NCBI GenBank assembly: GCA_904420145.1
Contig: CAJFUI010000082.1
Span: forward strand, 1-41,153
Reading direction: 5' to 3'
From: an uncultured Oscillospiraceae bacterium
GTDB lineage: Bacteria; Bacillota; Clostridia; Oscillospirales; Oscillospiraceae
DNA length: 41,153 nucleotides
The translations under genes were made by a program, and so were the position numbers. Below the pieces are notes generated by a model, which did not search any database, was not told the DNA's origin, and saw only the letters and a program-made list of their open reading frames with translations. Each line of letters begins with the position of its first letter. The first letter of the stretch is position 1. Positions 7,737-14,578 of the stretch are shown one piece after another.

Positions 7737-8083
7737 TGTGCGCCACCTCCCACGATTGCCTGAAATACAGTGGACAGAACCTCCATTTTCTTATCAATCA
7801 TGCGCTCTACATCACCGCACACGATGTTTGAAACATCTTTTAGCTTGTAAAGTGGAAGCCCTTCACGCTTGTATTTTACCAGTGCTCCCGGGCTGATATG
7901 ATATGTCCAAGAAGCGTTTCGATGTACCGCCCAGCCAAAGGGGACCCGCTCATCCTGCAGCGCCTCATAGAGCGTGGCTGTGCTGCTGCCCAAATACCGG
8001 GCAGCCATCTCCACCGGAACGTTGTCATATTGCAGTATGGCCTCGTCCGTTGGGATTTCTATTGTCCTTGTTCGTCGGTTCAT
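7733..8083 (-). CDS. Phage HTH protein, excisionase/MerR-like
   Basis: 116 residues starting at the ATG at 8081-8083, which has AAGGAGG a few bases upstream; the longer in-frame start at 8125 lacks a ribosome site. The core PVEMAARYLGSSTATLYEALQDERVPFGWAV matches the short winged-helix HTH of excisionases and MerR-type proteins (helix, turn, helix, then a wing around VHRNASWTYHI). It is likely a DNA-binding regulator or directionality factor. Its leader overlaps a predicted rightward small RNA at 8128-8200. Confidence 0.65.
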   Translation of the reverse strand: MNRRTRTIEIPTDEAILQYDNVPVEMAARYLGSSTATLYEALQDERVPFGWAVHRNASWTYHISPGALVKYKREGLPLYKLKDVSNIVCGDVERMIDKKMEVLSTVFQAIVGGGAQ

Positions 8084-8092
8084 ATTTCCTCC

Positions 8093-8121
8093 TTGTGTTC
8101 CGCCCATATCCGTGCTATAAT
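8093..8121 (+). promoter_or_regulatory. Rightward promoter for a predicted small RNA
   Basis: TTGTGT at 8093-8098, a 17-base spacer and a perfect TATAAT at 8116-8121. It points right, against the flanking leftward genes, and is followed 45 bases later by a rho-independent terminator. Confidence 0.45.
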
Positions 8122-8127
8122 GCAAAG

Positions 8128-8200
8128 GACAAGGACTGGATTTTCATGGTTTTCTGGTTCCTTTGCCCCGTCGTGTTCCGAGCACGGCGGGGTCTTTTTT
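8128..8200 (+). ncRNA. Predicted small antisense RNA with terminator
   Basis: A transcript from the promoter at 8093-8121 would run about 73 nucleotides and end in a strong terminator: CCCCGTCGTG (8166-8175) pairs with CACGGCGGGG (8183-8192, one G-U pair), then a run of T to 8200. Its 5' end ACAAGGAC (8129-8136) is complementary to the 5' leader of the leftward HTH gene if that mRNA begins upstream. The same eight bases occur as GTCCTTGT at 8064-8071, so the leftward mRNA could also fold around its own ribosome site. No protein of convincing quality is encoded. Confidence 0.45.
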
Positions 8201-8288
8201 GTCCTGTTTTTCCGAAGCGATCCAAGCCCAATTCCCGACAGATTCGCTTCCGAACAATCTTGTCACCTTCTTTCATAGGTCGTTTATC

Positions 8289-8678
8289 TCATTTCGCTGC
8301 AAACATATCTATCTGTCCTGCCAATTCTTCTCTCCGCCGCTGAGCCTTACGGTGGGATGCCCTAATTCCATCCAACTGTTTCAACAGTTGAGCTTCCACA
8401 GCAGAGATCTTGCTCAAGGAGCGGCAAGTTTCGAGGTCTACCACTGTGTTTTCTCCACGGATCAAAAAGGCTGATCTTGCTCCGGTAGAATCCCGCACGC
8501 TGTGGATAATACCGCTAACAAGCCGTCCTATAGCCTGTTCCTGTAAAACAGCTACATCAAAAGAACAGTGGGGACGAACCAATTCCATCACCTCTGACTT
8601 CGTCATCTCGCCCCTGTCGTGGAGCTGTTCTACGATATATTGCCGAGCTTCCCTGCTGATGATTGTGTTACGTGCCAT
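8289..8678 (-). CDS. Phage protein with C-terminal clamp-like motif
   Basis: 129 residues. The N-terminal half (REARQYIVEQLHDRGEMTKSEVMELV) looks like a winged-helix DNA-binding region. The C-terminal third is a coiled segment (AVEAQLLKQLDGIRASHRKAQRRREEL) ending GQIDMFAAK. QIDMF resembles the pentapeptide QL(S/D)LF by which proteins bind the bacterial DNA polymerase sliding clamp. No family is recognised. It overlaps the upstream gene by 11 bases. Confidence 0.6.
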   Translation of the reverse strand: MARNTIISREARQYIVEQLHDRGEMTKSEVMELVRPHCSFDVAVLQEQAIGRLVSGIIHSVRDSTGARSAFLIRGENTVVDLETCRSLSKISAVEAQLLKQLDGIRASHRKAQRRREELAGQIDMFAAK

Positions 8679-9372
8679 TTCTGTGTGCCTCCCTTCGCAG
8701 TAACATTTGAATTTCTTTCAGTTTCCCAATGGCCTCTTCTAATCGGTCCAAGTCGACGGAGAAATCCCCTTCAGTTGCTCCCACGATTGCAGAAACCACT
8801 TCCTCTGATGATGGCAGTTTCAATGCACCAAATACGACATCAATAAACTGCCGATGGATTTTTGACTCCGTGTCGATGCGCTCCATATCTCGCACATAGC
8901 GTTGCTTTCGAGCTTGTACCATATCAATCACTTTTGTCCGGGTGGGCATACGACCTTCCTCCCGGGCTTGTATCTTTTCAAGCTCCACAAGATCCTTATT
9001 CTCAGCAAGAGTCTCAAACCGCTGAATCTGCTTAGGTGAGAAGCCGAGGTCTCGGACTACTTCGCACTTCGGCTTTTGGTTGTGGACAGCACTGTCCTGA
9101 ACCATTTTGCCAGTATACTGGTTTCCAGCTGTAGCCTTTGGAAGAGCCTTTGTCATCTCTCCCAGCCGGACTGAGGCATCTAAAATCATGTCACACAACC
9201 GGCGCTGTTCTTCCAACTTCTGATCGTAGACGGCCTTTGCCAGTCCGACCTTCTGAATGGCCCTGATCTCCGCCCGCATAGCTGCGGCTTTTTCAGGAGC
9301 AATCAGAAGGAAGTGGGCAAGGTCCTCGGCGGTTTCTGGGAGACCTCCTTGATACGTAGTTAAACTGTTCAT
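8668..9372 (-). CDS. Prophage DNA-binding protein, ParB/KorB-like HTH region
   Basis: 234 residues. The N-terminal helical part (AEDLAHFLLIAPEKAAAMRAEIRAI, then RLGEMTKALPKA) leads to an HTH-like EVVRDLGFSPKQIQRFETLAE. This arrangement resembles a common plasmid/prophage protein with the pattern LGE..K.IPKA...LGIS.KQ..R...LA. These are thought to bind DNA, perhaps in replication or partition, but no function is proven. The ATG overlaps the stop of the Cro-like gene as ATGA. Confidence 0.55.
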   Translation of the reverse strand: MNSLTTYQGGLPETAEDLAHFLLIAPEKAAAMRAEIRAIQKVGLAKAVYDQKLEEQRRLCDMILDASVRLGEMTKALPKATAGNQYTGKMVQDSAVHNQKPKCEVVRDLGFSPKQIQRFETLAENKDLVELEKIQAREEGRMPTRTKVIDMVQARKQRYVRDMERIDTESKIHRQFIDVVFGALKLPSSEEVVSAIVGATEGDFSVDLDRLEEAIGKLKEIQMLLRREAHRNGT

Positions 9373-9566
9373 GGCTCCTCCTTCTGATCTGCCAGCAGTT
9401 CATCTACGGTGACGCCGTAGAGTTTTGCTATTTCGGTAAGCCGTTTTGTATTTGGGGTTGTGATACCCGTTTCCCATTGATAAACTGCGGCATCTGAAAC
9501 TGACAAAGCATCAACAACTTGAGCAACAGACAGGCCCGCAGCAAGTCTTGCTGTTCTAAAATTCAT
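9369..9566 (-). CDS. Cro/CI-type XRE regulator, leftward operon
   Basis: 65 residues, a bare XRE HTH: RTARLAAGLSVAQVVDALSVSDAAVYQWETG, then TPNTKRLTEIAKLYGVTVDELL. It is the first gene of the leftward early operon and faces the repressor at 9789, as cro faces cI in lambdoid phages. GGAGGTG precedes the ATG. It probably binds the CTAAGT boxes in the gap between the two genes and sets the lytic/lysogenic choice. The stop overlaps the next gene. Confidence 0.85.
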   Translation of the reverse strand: MNFRTARLAAGLSVAQVVDALSVSDAAVYQWETGITTPNTKRLTEIAKLYGVTVDELLADQKEEP

Positions 9567-9583
9567 TTTTTCACCTCCAAAAC

Positions 9584-9788
9584 ACTAAGTTTTACTTGAC
9601 AACTTAGCAGAGATAGCTTAATATAGGAAGTGCCAACAACACTATATTAAGCAATCACTCCACTAAGTGGGGGCTCAGTTTTTTGTTTTCTGCGCCCCAT
9701 ACGCTAAGTATATACTAAGTTTTTCTTTATGTCAAGATAAACTTAGCGCTTTCTTAGTGTGTGACTTGCACAAAAAGGGGTGCTAAGA
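9584..9788. promoter_or_regulatory. Divergent control region with CTAAGT operator boxes
   Basis: Copies of RCTAAGT or its complement lie at 9584-9590, 9601-9607, 9662-9668 (within palindrome CCACTAAGTGG), 9703-9709, 9714-9720, 9741-9747, 9752-9758 and 9782-9788. A separate perfect inverted repeat, GCTTAATATAG (9616-9626) and CTATATTAAGC (9642-9652), covers a plus-strand promoter, TTGACA (9596-9601), 17 bases, TAATAT (9619-9624). The clustering between two oppositely directed HTH genes fits a phage immunity switch. Which protein binds which box cannot be read from the sequence. Confidence 0.65.
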
Positions 9789-10142
9789 TTGAGCGAAGTG
9801 ACGAAAAGAATCGACAGTGCTCTTTCAGAGAGCGGAATATCCAAGAAGGAATTCTATGAGGCCTGTGACATTACGTCGTCTGCGTATTCTCAATGGAACA
9901 CTGGAAAAACGGAACCTCGACCCTCCAAACTAAGAGAGATATCAAATTATTTGAATGTTAGGTATGAATGGCTTGCTTATGGTATCGGGAAAAAAGAAAA
10001 AGCGCCCACCCCGGAGGGTGAGCGTCCAAAAAGTAAATTGCGATCTATAGCACGCTTGGAAGATTCCCAAATTACCCCTGAACAGGATGAACAGATTGCA
10101 GATTATATTGATTTCCTGCTTTCTAAGAAAAAGGATCTATGA
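9789..10142 (+). CDS. Phage XRE repressor (CI-like)
   Basis: About 117 residues from the TTG at 9789, which has AAGGGG eight bases upstream; an in-frame GTG at 9780 has no ribosome site. The HTH runs VTKRIDSALSESGISKKEFYEACDITSSAYSQWNTGKTEPRPSKLREISNYL. The C-terminus has a helical tail (TPEQDEQIADYIDFLLSKKKDL) but no LexA-type peptidase domain. Such short repressors are inactivated by a partner ImmA protease, which is encoded immediately downstream with a four-base overlap. It is more AT-rich than the chromosome. Confidence 0.85.
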   Translation: MSEVTKRIDSALSESGISKKEFYEACDITSSAYSQWNTGKTEPRPSKLREISNYLNVRYEWLAYGIGKKEKAPTPEGERPKSKLRSIARLEDSQITPEQDEQIADYIDFLLSKKKDL

Positions 10143-11212
10143 GTTCAAATATTATAAAATATCATGACGCGTTCAATATGTCTCAAACTCTACTTGATAT
10201 AACTGGAATAGATGAATTTCCACTCAACTTTGATGATCTCTTTTCAAAGAAAAAAAGGGCTCCCATCTTTGTTTCCAGCACGAAAGATTATAATGCATGG
10301 GTATTCTCTAAACATCCGAGTCAGTGGAATCCAGTATTTATTTCAGATGCAAAATGCTTTTACTATCCAGATAGGGATGCCTATATGATACTCTATAATG
10401 AGGCTCGCCCTGAAACCAGAATCCGTTTCTCACTGGCTCATGAGTTGGGGCATATTGTACTCGGGCATCTAAATAATGAACGTACCGAAATTTCAAGAGG
10501 TGGAGTTGATGATCCGACCTACTATGCTTTGGAAGGAGCTGCAAACACGTTTGCAGGGAATTTGCTTGCACCTCCTATACTCATAGATGATTTCCTTTCT
10601 GGGGCGGAATTTAATGTTGAGCGAATTTCTACTCGCTTTAATATCTCTCCGAGCGCTACAAAAGATTATAGAGCTGAGGATTATAAATATTGGAAAACAT
10701 TGATTCCAAGTAAGCATGAAAAAGCTATTCTGAAAAGATGTCATTCTGGGTTACATAAGCAAATATGCATCGAATGTGGTGCAACTTTTGAAATCAAAGG
10801 AGCTTTATTTTGTCCAATTTGTGGTGCATCTTCATTGAGTATCTGTTTTCGAGGAAGGGATAGTGAGGAAATGATATATCAAGGTGTCGAACTAAAAGAA
10901 TCAGGTCAAGTAAGAGAATGTCTACAATGTAAAAATAGCGAACATTTAGAGGGAGCAAGCTACTGCATGATTTGTGGAACACGGATTGTTAATTATTGTA
11001 CGAATGCTATGGCGCCCTACTTTGTCAACGATGAACAATGTACACATACTGAACCATTACCCGGAAATGCCAGATATTGTCCATATTGTGGAAGCGAAAC
11101 TACCTTTTTGGCGGATGGGCTATTAAAGAATTGGGAAGATAGCCGAGCCCGTTCATCTATAACATATACTGCACCACCTCTCCCAGATGCGGATGATGAA
11201 TTGCCTTTTTAA
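10139..11212 (+). CDS. ImmA/IrrE-family protease with C-terminal zinc ribbons
   Basis: 357 residues. Residues 1-190 are an ImmA/IrrE (DUF955) metallopeptidase with HELGH at 101-105. These enzymes cleave the partner phage repressor after DNA damage, inducing the element. Unlike the usual ImmA of about 150-200 residues, this one continues with about three zinc ribbons: CIEC...CPIC, CLQC...CMIC and QC...CPYC. They could sense a ligand, DNA or redox state. The gene overlaps the repressor by four bases, so the pair is co-expressed. Composition is AT-rich. Confidence 0.85.
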   Translation: MSSNIIKYHDAFNMSQTLLDITGIDEFPLNFDDLFSKKKRAPIFVSSTKDYNAWVFSKHPSQWNPVFISDAKCFYYPDRDAYMILYNEARPETRIRFSLAHELGHIVLGHLNNERTEISRGGVDDPTYYALEGAANTFAGNLLAPPILIDDFLSGAEFNVERISTRFNISPSATKDYRAEDYKYWKTLIPSKHEKAILKRCHSGLHKQICIECGATFEIKGALFCPICGASSLSICFRGRDSEEMIYQGVELKESGQVRECLQCKNSEHLEGASYCMICGTRIVNYCTNAMAPYFVNDEQCTHTEPLPGNARYCPYCGSETTFLADGLLKNWEDSRARSSITYTAPPLPDADDELPF

Positions 11213-11285
11213 TCCTTGAAAATAGAAGCTCACATAATCCCCCCGTCAGAAATCGATACAAATAAAAATAGAGAGGGAGATCCAT

Positions 11286-11660
11286 ATGATAGACTTTCAG
11301 AATGCGTCCTTCATGAAGCTGAAGCCCGTAGCAGATACCGCTTTTTCTGCGCAAATTCAGCCTATGTTTATAGAAGGGGAACATATCATCCAAAGCTTTC
11401 AAGGCATCCGGGACGGCGTTGTTTTTACCAACAAGCGTATTTTTGCGATCAATGTACAGGGACTAACCGGGAAAAAGAAGGATTTTTCCTCGCTGCCTTA
11501 CAGCAAAATTCAAGCCTTTTCCGTGGAAACTGCCGGCGTATTAGATTTGGACAGTGAGTTAGAACTGTGGTTTTCCGGCCTCGGTAAGGTTAAATTTGAG
11601 TTTGTTGCACAAGCCGATGTATCTGAAATCTGCCGGCTGATTTCGGAACGGGTGCTGTAG
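11286..11660 (+). CDS. Bacterial PH-domain protein
   Basis: 124 residues, essentially a single bacterial pleckstrin-homology-like domain: GEHIIQSFQGIRDGVVFTNKRIFAINVQGLTGKKKDFSSLPYSKIQAFSVET and a C-terminal helix. The phrase VVFTNKRI followed by K and SLPYSKI is the usual signature of this family. Function is poorly known; members often occur in phage and stress loci. The ATG has AGGGAG upstream. It lies between the immunity genes and the toxin-antitoxin pair. Confidence 0.8.
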   Translation: MIDFQNASFMKLKPVADTAFSAQIQPMFIEGEHIIQSFQGIRDGVVFTNKRIFAINVQGLTGKKKDFSSLPYSKIQAFSVETAGVLDLDSELELWFSGLGKVKFEFVAQADVSEICRLISERVL

Positions 11661-11690
11661 AGCCGCTACCCTCATCAAGGAGGAATCCCC

Positions 11691-11996
11691 ATGTCAACTC
11701 CCTATATTCCCGCGCCTCTCTCCGAGCAGCTTCGCGATCTTGCCCGGGACTTTGGCACCGCTAAGATGGTCCTCTTTGGCTCCCGTGCACGAGGAGACCA
11801 TCACCCCCGCAGCGATATTGATTTGGCTGTCTGGGGAATAGACAGCACGCAAGCGGGGCGGCTGCGGCTGGCGCTGGAGGAGCTGCCCACGCTTTTGCAG
11901 TTTGACTTGGTTATCGTGAGCCCGGATACTTCCCCAGAGCTGCTGCGGAATATCCAGCTGGAAGGAGTTACGCTATATGCCGCTGATGAAATGTGA
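11691..11996 (+). CDS. mntA: MNT-domain nucleotidyltransferase (MntA-type antitoxin)
   Basis: 101 residues with the minimal nucleotidyltransferase signature GSRARGDHHPRSDIDLAV: the GS pair and the D-x-D that bind metal and nucleotide. In MNT-HEPN modules this protein adds AMP groups to the HEPN toxin and so silences it. The gene overlaps the HEPN gene by 20 bases, as usual for the pair. AAGGAGG precedes the ATG. Position beside phage immunity genes suggests a defence or element-maintenance role. Confidence 0.85.
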   Translation: MSTPYIPAPLSEQLRDLARDFGTAKMVLFGSRARGDHHPRSDIDLAVWGIDSTQAGRLRLALEELPTLLQFDLVIVSPDTSPELLRNIQLEGVTLYAADEM

Positions 11997-12384
11997 GAAT
12001 TACTGCCGCGCAATCAAGCGCCTGCAGGAAGCTGTGGAGGAATACAACGCCACCCCCTCCTCCACCGTTCTGCGGGATGGGGTGATTCAGCGCTTTGAGT
12101 TCACCTTTGAGCTTGCATGGAAATCTCTGAAGGAGTACATGGAGGATCAGGGTGCCAGTGGAGATTTAAATTTTCCAAAGGGCGTGCTGAAGGCCGCTTA
12201 TGCTACCGGCCTTATCGATGAGGAGTCTGTCTGGCTGGATATGCTGGCCTCCCGCAACATCACGTCTCATATTTATGATGATGCGCAGGCCGCCAAAGTC
12301 CTGTCAGATATCCGTGAACGATACCTGCAGCCGCTCACGCTGCTGTCTGACTACTATAAAAGTCGGATCCTACCACAAAAATAA
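11977..12384 (+). CDS. hepT: HEPN-domain toxin (HepT/HI0074-like)
   Basis: 135 residues of the HI0074 'nucleotidyltransferase substrate-binding' family. The HEPN ribonuclease signature RX4HXY is present as RNITSHIY near residues 92-99. FEFTFELAWKSLKEYME is the family's typical first helix. HepT cleaves RNA when not AMPylated by its MntA partner. The start at 11977 has GGAAGGAG nine to ten bases upstream. A terminator follows at 12391-12466, so mntA-hepT end a transcript. Confidence 0.85.
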   Translation: MPLMKCENYCRAIKRLQEAVEEYNATPSSTVLRDGVIQRFEFTFELAWKSLKEYMEDQGASGDLNFPKGVLKAAYATGLIDEESVWLDMLASRNITSHIYDDAQAAKVLSDIRERYLQPLTLLSDYYKSRILPQK

Positions 12385-12390
12385 AAAAGC

Positions 12391-12466
12391 CCGCTCCCAG
12401 TGCTGCAACACCGAGAGCGGAAGGGCAGATTGAACCAACGAACAAGGGGTCTTTCTGCCCTTTTAT
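12391..12466 (+). terminator. Terminator region after mntA-hepT
   Basis: Two stems: CCGCTC (12391-12396) with GAGCGG (12415-12420), and AAGGGCAGA (12421-12429) with TCTGCCCTT (12454-12462), the latter followed by TTTTATT. The second loop is long (24 bases), so efficiency is uncertain. Confidence 0.5.
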
Positions 12467-12493
12467 TGTAAACAATGAGAGGAGACGTGTCAA

Positions 12494-13528
12494 GTGAAAA
12501 GAGCGAACGGAACAGGAAGCGTCGTAAAACTCCCCGGGAACCGCCGGGCGCCATGGGCTGTGAAGGTCCCTGTGCGGGATCGCCGGGGACGGGTGCGGCA
12601 GCGGTATTTGTCCTACCATGCGAAGTCCGCGGACGCACAGGCGGCGCTGGAGGAATATAACCGCGCCCATACCGTGATGGAAAATGACCCCGGCAGTTAC
12701 ACACTCCAGCAGGTATATGATCTTTGGTCGGCCAGAAAGTATGAAAAAGCCGGTTCTTCCTCTATCTATGCCTATCGTGCGTCATGGCTCCGCTTGTCCT
12801 GTCTGGCCGACAAAAAAATGCGCCGTATCACAGTAGATGATCTGCAGCGCATCATCGACAGCGACGAAAAGGACGGGCTGTCTAAATCCAGCATCTACAA
12901 TGATAAACTCCTGATGAAATCCTTGTACAAATTTGCGTTGGAGCGGGACATTGTCGCAAAGGACTACTCCTCTTTCGTCGAGATGCCATCTGTTGGCCCC
13001 AAGTATGAGAAGGGCATTCTGACAGATCTGCAGCTGGCCAAGGTGGAGAAGATGGCCGCGGATGGTGTGCCGTTTGCAGACACAGTCCTGATGCTCTGCT
13101 ATACCGGTTTTCGGATCTCTGAATTTTTGTCGCTCACCCCATTTCAGTACGACGAAAAAAACAACTGCCTCCGGGGCGGCATGAAAACAACGGCTGGGAA
13201 AGACCGCATTGTCCCCGTGCATCCAAAAATTGCGCCGTATCTTGCAAAGCGCCTCTCCGAGGGCGGGCCCACGATCATAGCAAATCACGGAAAGCCTTTC
13301 AGCCATAATACATACTGCAGATACTTCAAAAAGATCATGGAGGAGATCGGAGTGCCAGCGGCAACTCCCCACTGGTGCAGGCATACCTTCGCCTCCCTGC
13401 TGCATCGCGCCGGCGCCGATGAGCTGGCCATTAAGCGCATGATGGGGCATGCAGATAAGGATGTAACAGAGCACTATACCCATACAGACATAGACTTTTT
13501 GCGCAAGGAGCTACTGAAGATTGCTTAA
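12494..13528 (+). CDS. int: Tyrosine-recombinase integrase
   Basis: 344 residues from a GTG with AGGAG nine bases upstream. The N-terminus has an AP2-like arm-binding region (NRRAPWAVKVPVRDRRGR), then a SAM-like core-binding domain. The catalytic domain has the arginine in CYTGFRISEF, HWCRHTFASLL (HxxR), GHADKDVTEHYTH with the final histidine and the nucleophilic tyrosine. This is the phage/ICE integrase that inserts the element. It is the last element gene, pointing outward, so the right attachment site should be in the next 150-200 bases. I could not identify a core att repeat, because the left end is outside the window. Confidence 0.9.
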   Translation: MKRANGTGSVVKLPGNRRAPWAVKVPVRDRRGRVRQRYLSYHAKSADAQAALEEYNRAHTVMENDPGSYTLQQVYDLWSARKYEKAGSSSIYAYRASWLRLSCLADKKMRRITVDDLQRIIDSDEKDGLSKSSIYNDKLLMKSLYKFALERDIVAKDYSSFVEMPSVGPKYEKGILTDLQLAKVEKMAADGVPFADTVLMLCYTGFRISEFLSLTPFQYDEKNNCLRGGMKTTAGKDRIVPVHPKIAPYLAKRLSEGGPTIIANHGKPFSHNTYCRYFKKIMEEIGVPAATPHWCRHTFASLLHRAGADELAIKRMMGHADKDVTEHYTHTDIDFLRKELLKIA

Positions 13529-13650
13529 TGATTTGTAACTAACGTCTCAAAATTGTACAAAATGTATATTGCAAAAAAGTTTCAAATTTTCAAAAAATTT
13601 CCACTACAACACCTCTGAAATGCTCAAAAAATCCTATGCCTATTTTTAAT

Positions 13651-13707
13651 CTTAAAAAAAGCTTAATCCCCCTTGGACTTTTATCTTAAGATCATCTGTG
13701 ATACAAT
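13651..13707 (+). promoter_or_regulatory. Promoter and direct-repeat operator of the two-component system
   Basis: CTTAA boxes at 13651, 13662 and 13685 (with CTTGG at 13672) precede an extended minus-10, TG-A-TACAAT, at 13699-13707. The minus-35 is poor, as in activator-dependent promoters. Repeats about 11 bases apart are the usual site of OmpR-family regulators, so autoregulation is likely. The same box spacing recurs before traX (19697-19741). Confidence 0.5.
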
Positions 13708-13718
13708 ACCTGACATGG

Positions 13719-13745
13719 TGGTCCTGTTCTTTTTCGGACCATTTT
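13719..13745 (+). promoter_or_regulatory. Hairpin in the leader of the response-regulator gene
   Basis: TGGTCC (13719-13724) pairs with GGACCA (13736-13741), followed by only four T. It lies between the promoter and the ribosome site and could act as a weak attenuator. Confidence 0.3.
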
Positions 13746-13765
13746 CAAAAAGGTGGGAGAAAATA

Positions 13766-14458
13766 ATGGCGAATATTTTGATCTGTGACGACGAGCGGGA
13801 TATCGTCTCCGCTCTGAAAATCTACCTCTCCGCCGAGGGGTACAACCTCTTTGAAGCCTATACCGGCCGGGAGGCCATCGACGTGGTGCGGCAAAACGAC
13901 ATCCACCTCATCCTCATGGATGTGATGATGCCGGAGCTGGACGGCATCTCCGCCACCGCCAAGCTGCGGGAGCTCTGCAACGTCCCCATCATCCTGCTGA
14001 CGGCCAAGAGCGAGGACACGGACAAGGTCCTCGGGCTCAACGTGGGGGCGGACGACTACATCACCAAGCCCTTCAACCCCGTGGAGGTGCTGGCCCGGGT
14101 CCGCAGCCAGCTGCGGCGCTACACCAGCCTCGGCGGCATGGAGCGCAAGCCCAGCCGCATCGTCATCGGCGGCATCACCTTAGACGATGAGACTAAGGTG
14201 GTCACGGTGGACGGGCAGACAGTGAGCCTCACCCCCATGGAGTACAACATCCTCGCCCTGCTGATGCAGCACCCCGGCCGGGTCTACTCCTCCGCCCAGA
14301 TCTACGAACAGATCTGGAACGAGAGCGCCGTGGGTTCGGAGCGGGCGGTGGCGGTCCACATCCGCCATCTGCGGGAAAAAATCGAAATCAATCCTTCGGA
14401 GCCGCGATACTTAAAGGTGGTCTGGGGGTTGGGATATAAAATGGAGCCACAGGGATAG
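13766..14458 (+). CDS. OmpR-family response regulator (VanR-like)
   Basis: 230 residues from the ATG at 13766 (GGTGGGAG upstream). The receiver domain has the acidic pair DDE near the start, the phosphorylation aspartate in LILMDVMMPELDG, T in LLTAK and K in ITKPFNP. The C-terminal winged helix ends with HIRHLREKIE...VWGLGYKME. The sequence ADDYITKPFNPVEVLARV is close to VanR-type regulators. It likely acts with the kinase at 14568, probably sensing cell-envelope conditions. It may also drive traX, whose promoter has similar boxes. Confidence 0.9.
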   Translation: MANILICDDERDIVSALKIYLSAEGYNLFEAYTGREAIDVVRQNDIHLILMDVMMPELDGISATAKLRELCNVPIILLTAKSEDTDKVLGLNVGADDYITKPFNPVEVLARVRSQLRRYTSLGGMERKPSRIVIGGITLDDETKVVTVDGQTVSLTPMEYNILALLMQHPGRVYSSAQIYEQIWNESAVGSERAVAVHIRHLREKIEINPSEPRYLKVVWGLGYKMEPQG

Positions 14459-14488
14459 TGCCCCTTGGTATGATTGGAGGTCTTTCAC

Positions 14489-14578
14489 ATGAAAAAACTG
14501 CTGTTTCTGCTCTTCCCCGTCCTGCTCATCGGCGGGATCGTCTTCTGCCTGAGAGAGAAGGCCTACTATGAAGCATGA
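14489..14578 (+). CDS. 29-residue membrane micro-ORF between regulator and kinase
   Basis: The frame reads MKKLLFLLFPVLLIGGIVF then CLREKAYYEA and stop. TGGAGG is placed nine bases before the ATG. The peptide is one hydrophobic helix with a basic start, and its last 11 bases overlap the kinase start, so it could also serve to couple kinase translation. It might be a small regulator that binds the kinase in the membrane. Whether it is functional is unknown. Confidence 0.5.
   Translation: MKKLLFLLFPVLLIGGIVFCLREKAYYEA

Noticed and set aside
11216-11557. Alternative frame overlapping the PH-domain gene
   Set aside because: The frame from 11286 has a ribosome site and a clear PH-like domain; the overlapping one has none.
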